This document shows positions 54,657 to 63,985 of a stretch of DNA of 64,000 nt, piece by piece (position 1 is the stretch's first letter; every line of letters begins with the position of its first letter). Origin of the DNA: Breviolum minutum Mf 1.05b.01 (lineage: Eukaryota; Sar; Dinophyceae; Suessiales; Symbiodiniaceae). Both the position numbers and the translations under genes were made by a program. The notes under the pieces were generated by a model. It was not told the DNA's origin, searched no databases, and saw only the letters and a list, made by a program, of their open reading frames with translations. Where the stretch lies: contig DF239644.1 of assembly GCA_000507305.1 (NCBI GenBank), positions 256,260 to 320,259 of the forward strand, written 5' to 3'.

Positions 54657-56341
54657 TGCGGCGTTCCTCCTTCTCCTCCACCTTTTGCCTTTGGGAACTT
54701 CTTTCTCGGCGACGGTGCTAAAGGTGGATCTGAAGGTTGTGCCTTCTTGCTCAACTCCAGCCTGCGGTTGTGGATATAGTCGATTTCCTTGCTGTATGCT
54801 ATAGCCACCGTGGCCCATCTTTGCGGGCAGAGTGGTGCAAAAGCACGGGCCCTGCCCGTCTGAGAGCTGTTCCCACGATGGCTCCAAAGATGTGCTGCCG
54901 GCTCCTCCAATAGCAGCAACTGACCTGCTAATTCCCAACGACCTCCGTCTAAGCTTGCTTGTTCTAAACTGACAGCAAGTAGGGCAGCATGTTCCTGAAC
55001 CCCCTTGATGTCCTCCCGGAGGGCGCAGTCGATGATGAAGGCCAGGGCATACTGGATGGTGCCGAGCTCGCGAGTTGCGGCGTAGCCTCCAAAACGCTCC
55101 AGATACTGGACCATAGAGAAGTCGCTGCTTGCAAGCTCTGGGAGACTGGCAGGAAGCTTGCTTGCCGGTTTCAGACGCCGATGTGCATTCTGCAAAACAC
55201 TCAGCAGAAAATCTCCCGATCGACTTGCCAAATCCTGCTGCAACTTCTCCCTCCCCATCGCACCTTTCGATGAAGTGGATCCCATCGCTCCACTCTGACC
55301 TGCATCCAACAGCGGGTCTCCTCCTTGAGACATCTGTGCCACTAAGCTGGTCAAAGCCTTGCTCTGTTCTAGGACTGCAAGGGCCAATGGGTCTCCCTGG
55401 ACAACCTCCTCTTCTTCTGCCTGCTCCTGAAAACCCAGCACACCATCCAACTGAGGAGCTTGAGGAGGAACAGCACGGGAAGGCATAGGAGGGACCTTTG
55501 TCCTCGGAGGTGATCCCATCATCTTTGCAAAACTGGCTGCCGGAGGAGAAGCCATCAACTTCGCAAACTTGTGCACAGGCATTGAAATTGGCGCTTGAGA
55601 AGGACGAGGCGGCAACTGCTGCGAAGAGATCTGCATAGCCTCGAACATCCTCTTCTGTTCTTCTTGGAGATGTGATAGCTGACTTGCCATCGCGGGGACT
55701 ATTTGGCTCAACTGAGTCAAATGCTCCGCCACCAGCTGAGGACCACTCTTCTTTGCCTTTTCTGCAGCTTTTGCCTTTCCTTCCTTTGGAACGGCCTTTG
55801 ACTTGGCCTTCCTTGCCACCGGGGTCTCTGGGAGCTCGGCCTCTTCCGCAGAGTAATAGACCAACCTTCCTTCTCCCAAAGTAGCTATCCAATCCACCGC
55901 TGCCTGAAGAAGCAGCTGAGCATCTGGAAGCACTGCCACATCCTCTGAGAAACCCAAAACCACGGCTTCTCCATGTAGAGCTGGATCGAAAAGAGCCATG
56001 CCATCCAAAACATCTAACTGAGCGTCCACAACCAGCACAGGTAGCTCTTCTTCGACCACCTCTCCAGGATCGCCTGCAATGACCCCAGGAACTGCTATGA
56101 CAGTATGAGCTCCCAGGATGGCATCCAAAGGGGCAGCAGATGCCACTTGAAGATCTGAAAGGGGAACGAGGCCAGAGGGGAGACCAAGCAAAACTCCTCC
56201 TTCTCGCTTCATTAGAATCATGCAAAGCCCAAGAAGACCGTCTTCTTCTCCCTGAGCACCGATAGGCCACCGTAGGACATAAAGTGTTGAGTGACCTTCC
56301 TGAATGCTGGAAACATTCATAGCTGGAGCTGATACTGCCAT
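54653..56341 (-). CDS. Gag-like structural ORF
   Basis: 562 codons. The N-terminus is hydrophobic/acidic with repeated DAQL/DAIL segments (GEVVEEELPVLVVDAQLDVL). The middle is basic and Pro-rich with a Lys-rich KAKSKAVPKEGKAKAAEKAK and duplicated FAKLMASPP / FAKMMGSPP motifs. The C-terminal part is helical (SALLAVSLEQASL-like) and ends in a basic PSPRKKFPKAKGGG tail suited to nucleic-acid binding. There is no CCHC knuckle. Position just upstream of RT suggests a capsid role (inference). It overlaps ORF0 by 25 bases and RT by ATGA. Confidence 0.82.
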   Translation of the reverse strand: MAVSAPAMNVSSIQEGHSTLYVLRWPIGAQGEEDGLLGLCMILMKREGGVLLGLPSGLVPLSDLQVASAAPLDAILGAHTVIAVPGVIAGDPGEVVEEELPVLVVDAQLDVLDGMALFDPALHGEAVVLGFSEDVAVLPDAQLLLQAAVDWIATLGEGRLVYYSAEEAELPETPVARKAKSKAVPKEGKAKAAEKAKKSGPQLVAEHLTQLSQIVPAMASQLSHLQEEQKRMFEAMQISSQQLPPRPSQAPISMPVHKFAKLMASPPAASFAKMMGSPPRTKVPPMPSRAVPPQAPQLDGVLGFQEQAEEEEVVQGDPLALAVLEQSKALTSLVAQMSQGGDPLLDAGQSGAMGSTSSKGAMGREKLQQDLASRSGDFLLSVLQNAHRRLKPASKLPASLPELASSDFSMVQYLERFGGYAATRELGTIQYALAFIIDCALREDIKGVQEHAALLAVSLEQASLDGGRWELAGQLLLLEEPAAHLWSHRGNSSQTGRARAFAPLCPQRWATVAIAYSKEIDYIHNRRLELSKKAQPSDPPLAPSPRKKFPKAKGGGEGGTPQ

Positions 56342-56925
56342 CTCGGCAACGACACTCCTGCAGCCTCTGAATAGACCTCAGCCTCTGCACGGCTTGCAAA
56401 GCCGTGGGAGATGGTATTGGATCGGAAGTCACCCAAAATGAACCTGTAGTCAGAGGCCTTTGTGACAAAAAGTGGAACTGGGTACCCTTCACACCTGAGT
56501 ACCACGTAGATGCAATTGGGCAAGTCGCAAGGCTTTGAGGGCCTTGGTTTGCTGATCCTCTCAGCCAAACAAAATCGAGCCCAATAGCCTGACTCCCAGG
56601 CTCTTTCAGCACGAGCCCTGTAAGAAAACTTTCCACCTGAGAGCCTCGAGCAAGAGTGCAGCAAACGATCAGGTAGAGGAGGGATTTCACGAGCAAGAGC
56701 GTTGTAGTCGCCGTCGCCCACAGAGCTCACAGACGGTGAGCCAGCCCCACCAGCAACAGAGACCTCGCTGCCAGCCGCAGAGAGGAGGGTATAAGAACTC
56801 AAAGTCGTGGGCCTCTGGTTCTCCACCACCACAGTCAGCCTCTGAAGTTGCTCTGAGAGTGCAGCCACCTGAGCCCCAAGATGATCGATCCTCAAGCTGA
56901 GTTCCTCCACCCTCTGATCACTCAT
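56317..56925 (-). CDS. ORF0: coiled-coil protein with possible hybrid-binding domain
   Basis: From ATG 56925 (202 codons; the frame is open upstream to 57075). The N-terminal coiled coil reads MSDQRVEELSLRIDHLGAQ. A Ser-rich linker follows, then a conserved-looking block (PLPDRLLHSCSRLSGGKFSY). The C-terminus CIYVVLRCEGYPVPLFVTK and SHGFASRAEAEVYSEAAGV resembles the RNase HI N-terminal/viroplasmin fold (YxVxxG..F....D........GF.S..EA..Y). This is a motif-level resemblance only. It would bind RNA or RNA:DNA hybrids. First ORF after the 5' leader. Confidence 0.7.
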   Translation of the reverse strand: MSDQRVEELSLRIDHLGAQVAALSEQLQRLTVVVENQRPTTLSSYTLLSAAGSEVSVAGGAGSPSVSSVGDGDYNALAREIPPLPDRLLHSCSRLSGGKFSYRARAERAWESGYWARFCLAERISKPRPSKPCDLPNCIYVVLRCEGYPVPLFVTKASDYRFILGDFRSNTISHGFASRAEAEVYSEAAGVSLPRWQYQLQL

Positions 56926-57201
56926 GCAAGTAGCCCCGAAGCCGATCCAGATGGCCACGAGGGAAAGCAGGGCTGCGATGGAAGGCAGCAGGTGATGGCA
57001 GAAGAAGGCGGTAGAGCCAAAGTCCAAGGATGAAGCAGGAAATAAATCCAAGCAAAAATCCAGAGAGCAGAGCAAGGCCTAGCGAGGCAAATGAGGTAGG
57101 GCTGCAATGTGCCGGACACGCCAACCCGAACCAATTTGTTGCAACACCTAAGCGAAGGAGCTCAAGGCCCTCAAACAACCTGGCAGCTACCCCTACCATG
57201 C

Positions 57202-57251
57202 AATTCTTGAGAGTAGTGCATCAGACATGAATCATCCTTAGTGTATCAAGG
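57202..57251 (-). repeat. Split direct repeat A1 (5' terminus)
   Basis: 50 bases identical to A2 (49705-49754). It ends with TCAAGG at the element boundary. An ambiguous base (N) follows at 57255 in the flank. Confidence 0.9.
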
Positions 57252-57653
57252 GATNTGAATGTGATTCTGATCAAGAACTGCTTTCTGCCCTCAATCTGTT
57301 TTTGGATAAAGGAATATGACTATGTTTTTTGAAAATAGTTGCTGATGAATGTGGTATCGTTTTGCGTTACCTCGTTGCTTTATCTCGTACAAAATGCTTT
57401 CAACATGCTTGTTGAAAAAATTTGTTCATGGATGTGGTAAAGGCTCGTTGTTTCCAATTGAAACTTTTTCTTTTACGATAAGGTGGAAAGCTGATATAAA
57501 CGTTGCCCACGGTAGACTTCATTGTACTGATGCATGTTTTCCACACATTGACAAAAAAACAGTCAAGCAACAAACTGTGGCTTGTCTTATTCATTTAATT
57601 TTGATAGATTTGTTGGCTAGAAATGATGTTTATATTTTTGCAGGGGAGTAGAG
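57252..57653 (+). pseudogene. Right half of the interrupted coding-like relic
   Basis: The plus strand reads ECDSDQELLSALNLFLDKGI, then KIVADECGIVLRYLVALSR with a stop between. After a frameshift it reads KKFVHGCGKGSLFPIETF and HGRLHCTDACFPHIDKKTV to TAG near 57650. These are degenerate pieces of one AT-rich coding sequence. Family not recognised. Confidence 0.4.
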
Positions 57654-57859
57654 GACAGGGGACCGGGAGCATATTTATTTGAGGGGTGAAATTTCCATGG
57701 AGTTGCTAAGTTGTTTCATCTAGAAGAATAGTTTTGCAGAATCTCAACAAGTATGCAGCTTAGAGACATCTGCAAATCATGGTGCACAACTTCTTCCTGC
57801 AAAGGCAAACGAAGGTAAAGGAACAATTAATCCTGCCTCACAAGATTGGCTGTGAGCAG

Positions 57860-57946
57860 CACCAGAGACCCTAGAAGCCCTTAACTGTCCTTCACCACTG
57901 ATTCCCGTCTGGCAGGATATGCCTTCAAGCAGGGCTTGTACAAACT
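57860..57946 (-). CDS. Exon of second unknown multi-exon gene
   Basis: After acceptor ATATTTTACAG at 57946 the first two bases complete the codon left at phase 1 by 57998-58052. The frame then reads FVQALLEGISCQTGISGEG. The 3' limit is not fixed (possible donors GTGAAGG or GTTAAGG). Confidence 0.4.
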
Positions 57947-57997
57947 CTGTAAAATATGATGCAAAGCACAGCATCCGTTATGACCAGTTCACTCTAC

Positions 57998-58052
57998 TGC
58001 AAAAAGCCACTAAGTGAGACTGTGTCACTTTCAGCAAAACCACCTCCTTTTT
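57998..58052 (-). CDS. Exon of second unknown gene
   Basis: 55 bases after acceptor TCTCATCTGCAAAG, before donor GTAGAG: KKEVVLLKVTQSHLVAFC plus one base. Phase 0 entry matches 58175-58252. Confidence 0.4.
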
Positions 58053-58174
58053 CTTTGCAGATGAGACTGGAAAGAAGGCATTGCGTGATTTGAGCTTAGA
58101 TTCCCATTGACTGTTTATGCATGCTGCTTGAGTTGGGGCTTTGACAAAATGCAGGTGCTTTTTTGCAAACTGAC

Positions 58175-58252
58175 CTGAATGTCAATAAGGTGTAGTCCAA
58201 GCACGCCCCACTTCTCAGGTATAGTCCCAGCCTGCGGGGCACTCTGCAGCAT
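58175..58252 (-). CDS. Exon of second unknown gene
   Basis: 78 bases, 26 full codons (MLQSAPQAGTIPEKWGVLGL then HLIDIQ), acceptor TTTGAATCGAAG, donor GTCAGTTTG. Protein-like; function unknown. Confidence 0.45.
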
Positions 58253-58869
58253 CTTCGATTCAAACCCACAAATTGAAAATATATTACAGTAATAGACAGA
58301 GTTTAGTCCCTCTTATAGGCTTTTCTTTCCTGTATGCACAACTCAACTCTTTGCAATGGATTCGCATGTCCATTGTCTTGACTAACTCCCTTTATTCAAC
58401 ACTCTGAAAGTGAAATTTATTTCTTTGACACCAAACCTGACTAAGCTGTTTTCCCATATTTTCCCGAAAGGAAACTGTCATCAGAAGATTCATTCTCATG
58501 CTGTCCTTGTGGCACTCTGTGAATTTCTGCGTTCTTGATTCTGGTAATAAGTTTGTATTTGGCACGGCACTAGGTGCACTTCGACTCTATAGCAACTACA
58601 ACATATCTAAGTACCAAATAGAAACTTGGTTGTTCAACGAGCAGCTCTTTACCCCTGTGGTTGGGGAACTAGAGGACAGCTGGGATACGTTCATATGATG
58701 TGCATTGGAAACTTCTGGATGCGACCATCGTCCAACTCTGAGCCCAGGATGAACTCATACTGAATCCATACATATCCATGTCTTCATAAGCATGCGTCCT
58801 CGTGAAGGTTTTCATCTTATTCGTTGATCTAAGTCAATCCAAGTGTAGTCTTTCCGAATGCCCTGCTAC
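58253..58869. other. Intronic stretch of second gene
   Basis: No feature except a short plus-strand open segment (58498-58698) that is not linked to anything. Confidence 0.4.
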
Positions 58870-58999
58870 CCTGCCTGGTCCGCTGACTTTAGTCCACCTT
58901 CTTCATCATAAAGGTCACTCTCCGAAGAGGTGGCTTCCCCAACAGCCTCGTCAGGTTCACGCACCTTCAACTTCTCGTGGATGTCACCACTGAGTCTTC
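58870..58999 (-). CDS. Acidic exon of second unknown gene
   Basis: 130 bases after acceptor CTCTATTTTCTGCAG, before donor GTAGCAGG. It reads RLSGDIHEKLKVREPDEAVG then EATSSESDLYDEEGGLKSAD, an acidic disordered segment with a Ser-Glu-Ser-Asp cluster. The preceding exon is missing from the model, since the phase does not match 59429-59462. Confidence 0.5.
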
Positions 59000-59428
59000 C
59001 TGCAGAAAATAGAGCTCCGGATATACATCATTGAAGACGCATACGCACTGGCTTCCACCCGACAAATCTACTTTGATACCATCACAGGAGGAGGAAAGCA
59101 AAAACAGTTGGGAGATGTTGAAAGCAAGTTTTTGCTCGGCCGCACATGCATCACATACGTCCGGCAACAGGGAAACAGAAGGTGGTCATGCAAACGCCTG
59201 CTCCCGCACTCGACGGGAAGACAGGCAGGCAACAGGGAGATGATATGCACTGACAGACTGAACTTCAGGGAGCCGTGGAGCAAAAAGTGATGAGAAATTC
59301 GGGGACCAAATCCTGCAGTCACAACATCCACTTGCTTGCAACATGGCGGGAGAGACGGAGAAGAGCGCCAAACCCTGAGAGACACATAGGACATGGTATG
59401 GAAGACAGATTGGACATCTGCAGCTGAC

Positions 59429-59462
59429 CTGCGGGTCATTTCAATTGGAAGTCGAGTCAATC
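59429..59462 (-). CDS. 34-base exon of second unknown gene
   Basis: Acceptor GGGAATTTGCAG, donor GTCAGC. Two bases complete a Gly codon from the preceding exon; it then reads LTRLPIEMTR. Phase fits 59810-59948. Confidence 0.4.
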
Positions 59463-59809
59463 CTGCAAATTCCCCAAATATGCGAAACAGGCAAATGCAA
59501 ATAATAACAAGCACAAAGCCACTTGGAGCTTCATTGCAGACAGCAACAGCAAGATGCTAGAAATGCGAAAGACATCACAAGAACGTCATTTGTTAGGGAA
59601 AAAGACGGAAAGGATACACGGTCCAAGCATTGCGAGTTGTGTTGTTTTGTGTCATTAATACACTAGCCAGCCTTGCTTTGAGGAACGTTGAAGTTTTGGG
59701 CCGAAGGCCTAGGCACGTAAAGAAAAACTGCACAAAAACCGCTGACTCTTGTGCTGATTTAAAAAAAAAACGTAGAATCGCACTTGCGTGAAATGTGTCA
59801 TGTTCGTAC

Positions 59810-59948
59810 CTGGAAATTGACCTTTCACTAAGACAAATGAAGAATCATCAGCTAAGGCAGTTGCAAAGTCAGCATCACCAGCATGTGTAGACAAACAAGG
59901 TGCTGGTCCAGCAATGTCTGTCAGAGCCTGTGCCAAAGCACCAATGCG
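59810..59948 (-). CDS. Exon of second unknown gene
   Basis: 139 bases after acceptor AGAGGGGCACAG, before donor GTACGAAC. It reads 46 codons plus one base: RIGALAQALTDIAGPAPCLS, then THAGDADFATALADDSSFVL and VKGQFP. It is the best exon of this gene by composition and donor. No family recognised. Confidence 0.55.
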
Positions 59949-60173
59949 CTGTGCCCCTCTTCATTTGTACATTGTAGATAGTTTGAGCAAAGAAAAGATA
60001 CATGCAATGGAAACTGCAGCATCTTGCAGACTGCAGAGTCTTGCAGAACAAGTATTTCAATCAGAACACTCAACTCTCAAAATGCTATGGCAAACAACCA
60101 CACCCCCTGGAACTATAAAACAACACATTCCAAAAAGAACTGCCAATCTACATCAAATATTCAACCCTCGGAC

Positions 60174-60320
60174 CTGCCAATAAACTCTGACCAATCGCTT
60201 CTGCAAAGCTTGAAGCTCTGAGGCCAAGGTGTCCTGGTTGGCTCAAAACTGCTGGACCGCTGGGACCTCCATTTCTCCCAACATCTCCCAACCATTCTCA
60301 GCCCGCCTCAAAGCTGCAAT
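60174..60320 (-). pseudogene. Exon with in-frame TGA, second unknown gene
   Basis: From 60320 (after ATGGCAG) the frame reads IAALRRAENGWEMLGEMEVP then AVQQF, TGA at 60243-60245, then ANQDTLASELQALQKRLVRV and YWQ to donor GTCCGAGG. Protein-like helices on both sides of the TGA suggest a TGG-to-TGA nonsense change, an error, or recoding. Alternatively a 33-base intron (GTCCCA..CCAACCAG) removes it. It ends in phase 0, matching 59810-59948. Confidence 0.45.
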
Positions 60321-61334
60321 CTGCCATGAATTTCACGGACGATGCTGGTGAAAAACACCTCCACTCTAACTCATGATTGTTGTGTCAACCTCTTGTGGAT
60401 TAGTTTTGCACTAAAGCAACATTGAAATATTTTTCTAGATTTTGGCCCTCTGCTGTTTCCTTTTCATAGAGAAGTACATCATCCCCACCTCTTTAGTTTC
60501 CTCACTGGTACTGTAGTCACTCTTGCTTTTGCTGAACCATGGATGCGTTGCTTAGACTTCGATACATGTGTTACTCCTTTTCGATCTTTGGGCTCGAACC
60601 AAGCTGATGTGTATCAATTCCCCATGTCCAGTACTTACCAATTTTTACGACAACCTCTCTTTCTTGATATGCACAAACATTTCTGTGAACCTCAATTAAG
60701 TAGGACTGCTTCTAAGCCGACGCTTGCTTCTGCATTTCCATTTTGATGCGTTCTATGCACGATTTGTCAATTTCTATGGCGTGTTGTGTTGGTCCGCATT
60801 AGCGAACGTTCCCCGTTGATTCAAGATAATTTTGTAGCTCTCAAGGTGACACATATTCTTGCAATTATGCATGTTGTTTTGCGATCTTTGTCGTGAATGC
60901 AGAGTTGAATTCAACTTCTGTGTTTGGTCTGTGTTTGGCGGCCCTCGATGCGATTTGAGAACAAAAGAATGTTTTTCGAACCCGACACCCTTTTGCTCTC
61001 AGCAGTTTGCAGTTAAGTCTAAAAGGGCGCAATACGTTCAATGAGCATTTCTAATGTGGGAGATTACAAGCAAAATGGGAATGCGTGCGTTTTCTGGTAG
61101 CGGCTTCGTTTTTGTTTAGGGTTTTTGCAACAACTTTTGTCCTCATTACCAAGGCAAGGACCGGCCTCCGTGACACGAAACATTCCATGTTGAGACTCTG
61201 CAATTTTTGATTTCGAATTTGGAATGAAATATTTATGTATTTATGTTCTTATTATTTGTGTGTTGCTTGACCTCTGAACGTTTTTCCTCTAATGTAAAGA
61301 GAATTAATGTGTGTATGTACAAATGAATGTATTC
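60321..61334. other. Stretch without a clear feature
   Basis: Unique AT-rich DNA. An open plus-strand segment at 60543-60746 has no splice or phase support. The upstream exons of the minus-strand gene may lie here but were not found. Confidence 0.4.
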
Positions 61335-62225
61335 ACGCAATGCAAATCAATGTAATGCAATGTGATGTAAACTGATGCAAGGGAATGTAATTATATGCAA
61401 CCTACAGCAATGTAATGCCATGTCGTGCAATCTAATGCCAAGAACCGCAATGTCATGTTGTAACGCAATGAAATGTAATGTACTGCAACGCAATGTAGTG
61501 TAGTGGAAAGCAATGTAATCTAATGCAATGTAATAGGTTGTAAAATTGTAGAACAATTTAAGCCATTTTGGTGCAATGTACTGCAATGTACTGCCAATGT
61601 ACTGCAATGTAATGAACTGTAACGTAGTGTAATGTACTTTACTGTAATGTAATGTACTGTAGTGTAGTGTAACGCAATGTACTGGATTGTAAAGCAATGT
61701 AAACCATTTTCAGTGCAACGTACTGCAATGTACTGCAGTAGAATGGTAATGAACTGTAATGTATTGTAATGTACTGTAATGTAATGTACTGCAATATGAT
61801 GTGGCGTAGTGTAGTGTAATGTAATGGGATGTACTGGATTGTACAGCAATGTAGTGCAGTGACGTGCAATAATGCAGTTCAATCTACTGCAACGCAATAC
61901 TATGTAGTGCAATGAAGTGCAATGTACTGCAACGTAACGTAATGTGATGTAATGTGGAAAATGGTATTGCAAAATACTGCAATGAAGTGCAATGTCCCGT
62001 GCTGTATCGTAATGTGATGTCCTACAAATTGATGCCATGTAATGCAACCAAGTACAATGTACTGCAGAGTGATGCACTCTAAATAAACTGTAATGTCCTG
62101 AAACATCGTGACATGTGATGAAATGTCATGTGGCGCCATGCAAATGGCATGTTATACAACGCAATGTAATGCCATGTAATGCAATGTATTGTGATGTTAA
62201 GTCATGCAACGTATTGTTATGCAAA
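61335..62225. repeat. Degenerate TGTAATGCAATG satellite
   Basis: About 890 bases of imperfect 5-6 base units of the TGTAA/TGCAA/TGTACTGCAA type. ORFs rich in His, Tyr, Thr, Ile and Leu over it on the minus strand are repeat artefacts. Drift is high, so this is an old or error-rich array. Confidence 0.9.
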
Positions 62226-62474
62226 ATAATGTAATTGACTTTTTTTTTGGACATTGCTGCGCTCCTTGTAACAACTGTGGCAGTCATGAAGATATGCTAA
62301 ACTAGTCATCGGTTGATAACTCGATCGCACAGATTGGTCAGAGATCCAAGGAAGAACACCACAAAAGCAAACCACACAAACAACAAAACCCCAACAACCG
62401 AAACCAACCAACAAAACCTGACCAATCTATGAACTGTGAGACGGGTGAAACGTGTTCGCTCTCACTACCTGGTG

Positions 62475-62604
62475 CATAGCTCAAAACCCCGGCTCTCACA
62501 ACCTCTTCAGCAGCTCGTAGAATACCATACTTCCATTCATTCGGATCTTGTGGCCCACCATTGCCACGACGTGCATAATGAGAGTCACATAGCAGAAGTA
62601 ACAT
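62475..62604 (-). CDS. Exon candidate of third minus-strand gene
   Basis: Open segment ending at donor GTAGTGAG (CACCAG|GTAGTG). It reads RRGNGGPQDPNEWKYGILRA then AEEVVRAGVLSYAP. The acceptor was not fixed. It lies downstream of the ORF at 62820-63985 on the same strand. Confidence 0.4.
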
Positions 62605-62819
62605 TCATTGAAATCACGGCCAGTATCAATGCAGAGAGAAGCCATGCATGCCCTTCCGGTAAAGAAGCCAAGCATGCCAGTACTCATGTCAGTGACATCA
62701 GTGAGAACCCCACTGATTCTGGAAGGGCCAGGATTGTAATTGAATATTACTTGCCTACTTCCACGGCAAGTGAAGCAGCCATGCAGGCTTGCCAGGGAAT
62801 ACTCACTGCAGGGTGTTGT

Positions 62820-63985
62820 CTACCCCGCCAGGGCATTGTCCTCACCCTGCTTTCTCTTCTTCCGTCCCCTCATAGATGCATCAAGCGGAGTGCGAGTATA
62901 TGGAGGGGAAATGACTTGTTCTTCCTCGCCGATCTGGGCATACATGGCACGGGTAAGCTCCTTTTCACCAGGAAACACTAATGGTGGGCCAGGTCTGCAC
63001 GATTGCCAAATGAGGTCATGAGCAACATTCCAAGCCTGCCATGCTATAGTATTTCCATCAGTACGCAAAGCCTCTTTCGTGTCATCACCAGGCCGCTTGG
63101 ACTTGTTTGTGAAGAGTCGCTCCCTGAGATCAGCAGGTGAATACCAGCCAGGTCCCCTAGCCTCGAGCTGGCTCTGTAAGAGCCGCCATTGTGGGTCAAG
63201 ATCCCCCCACATGGTTCTGACATCATACTTCCTCCTCAGGTGACGAAAGTCATAGCCAGCAACCTTGCGTAGATTGTCAGCCCCCATCATAGAGACCTCC
63301 GGCCAGACCGTTGGTAGCATAAACCCCTGCGTACCAATCCTCCAAAGACAGATCATTGGCTAGAAAAACTGAGAGTTGTAACTCCGCCCTAGTAATTCCC
63401 CAGGGGGCAGCACCTTTCTGCCTGAATACCCCAGCAATGACACCTTGTTTCAACGTAGGTAGCGTAGCGAGGTACTGCTCAACTGGCAACTGTATCCAGT
63501 CAACTTTAATGGTGCCTGTTAGCAAACGGATGTTGCTCTCCCAGGAGCCATCACGATAATTGCCAACCTTGAACTGCATACGTCGGTTTGCCCGTGCCTC
63601 CTGCCATTGCTTGAGAATGTCCACTGGAGCCACTTCCTGGTCCATCCAAGACGGGTTCTCTGCACGATAACTATCCTCCTTCGCAGCTGTTGCAACACCA
63701 CTGGGGCCCAGTGGGCCGGAAACCAGACCTGTAAGGTATCCGCATAACAAGTACCTCCAATCCAGTCACTGAAGCTCGTGCCAGAAGTCGATGGCTTCCG
63801 CTGTTTGGGTGGTTTCGGATACGCTGCAACCCGCGCCAAGCCACTGCTGGGTCGTTTTCTTTCACATTCCCTGGTAGCATTGTATCGGGACGATGAGTGC
63901 AGTAATTCCTGGTAAATCGGTTGTATCCAGTAATTGGAGCAAAGCAAGTGCACCGTACTGTCATTATACAGCTTCTTGGTCTCAT
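62820..63985 (-). CDS. Third minus-strand gene or element, broken frame, cut by window end
   Basis: Coding character moves through three frames: 63953 to about 63735 (PSTSGTSFSDWIGGTCYADT), then 63745 to about 63310 (ILKQWQEARANRRMQFKVG; LSVFLANDLSLEDWYAGVYA), then 63320 to 62820 (MMGADNLRKVAGYDFRHLRR; WRLLQSQLEARGPGWYSPA; RKKRKQGEDNALAG). Two frame changes near 63740 and 63315 have no room for introns, so they are indels, errors or recoding. The final TAG lies in GGGGTAGAC, which could be a donor. Family not recognised; a structural protein of a mobile element is possible. Confidence 0.45.

Larger units (their letters stand above)
49539..57251 (-). mobile_element. Tyrosine-recombinase retrotransposon with split direct repeats
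   Basis: Complete element of 7.7 kb in minus sense: A1 (57251-57202), a 5' leader of about 280 bases, four overlapping ORFs (56925-49852), then B1 (49851-49749), A2 (49754-49705), a 63-base spacer and B2 (49641-49539). A1-ORFs-B1-A2-B2 is the split-direct-repeat layout of PAT/Ngaro-type elements. A1 and A2 are identical over 50 bases; B1 and B2 differ at one of 103. TCAAGG occurs at B2's outer end (49539-49544), the B1/A2 overlap (49749-49754) and A1's outer end (57246-57251). This is expected if a circular form recombines at a 6-bp core. There is no target-site duplication, as expected for tyrosine-recombinase integration. It encodes RT, RNase H and recombinase. Confidence 0.88.

Noticed and set aside
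54656-56696. N-terminal 680 codons of the 1487-codon open frame
   Set aside because: They are Ser/Arg/Cys-rich shadow translation of the gag-like ORF, which has normal composition in another frame. The real RT ORF starts at ATG 54656.
61347-62139. Several minus-strand ORFs rich in His, Tyr, Thr and Leu
   Set aside because: Translation of the TGTAATGCAATG array.
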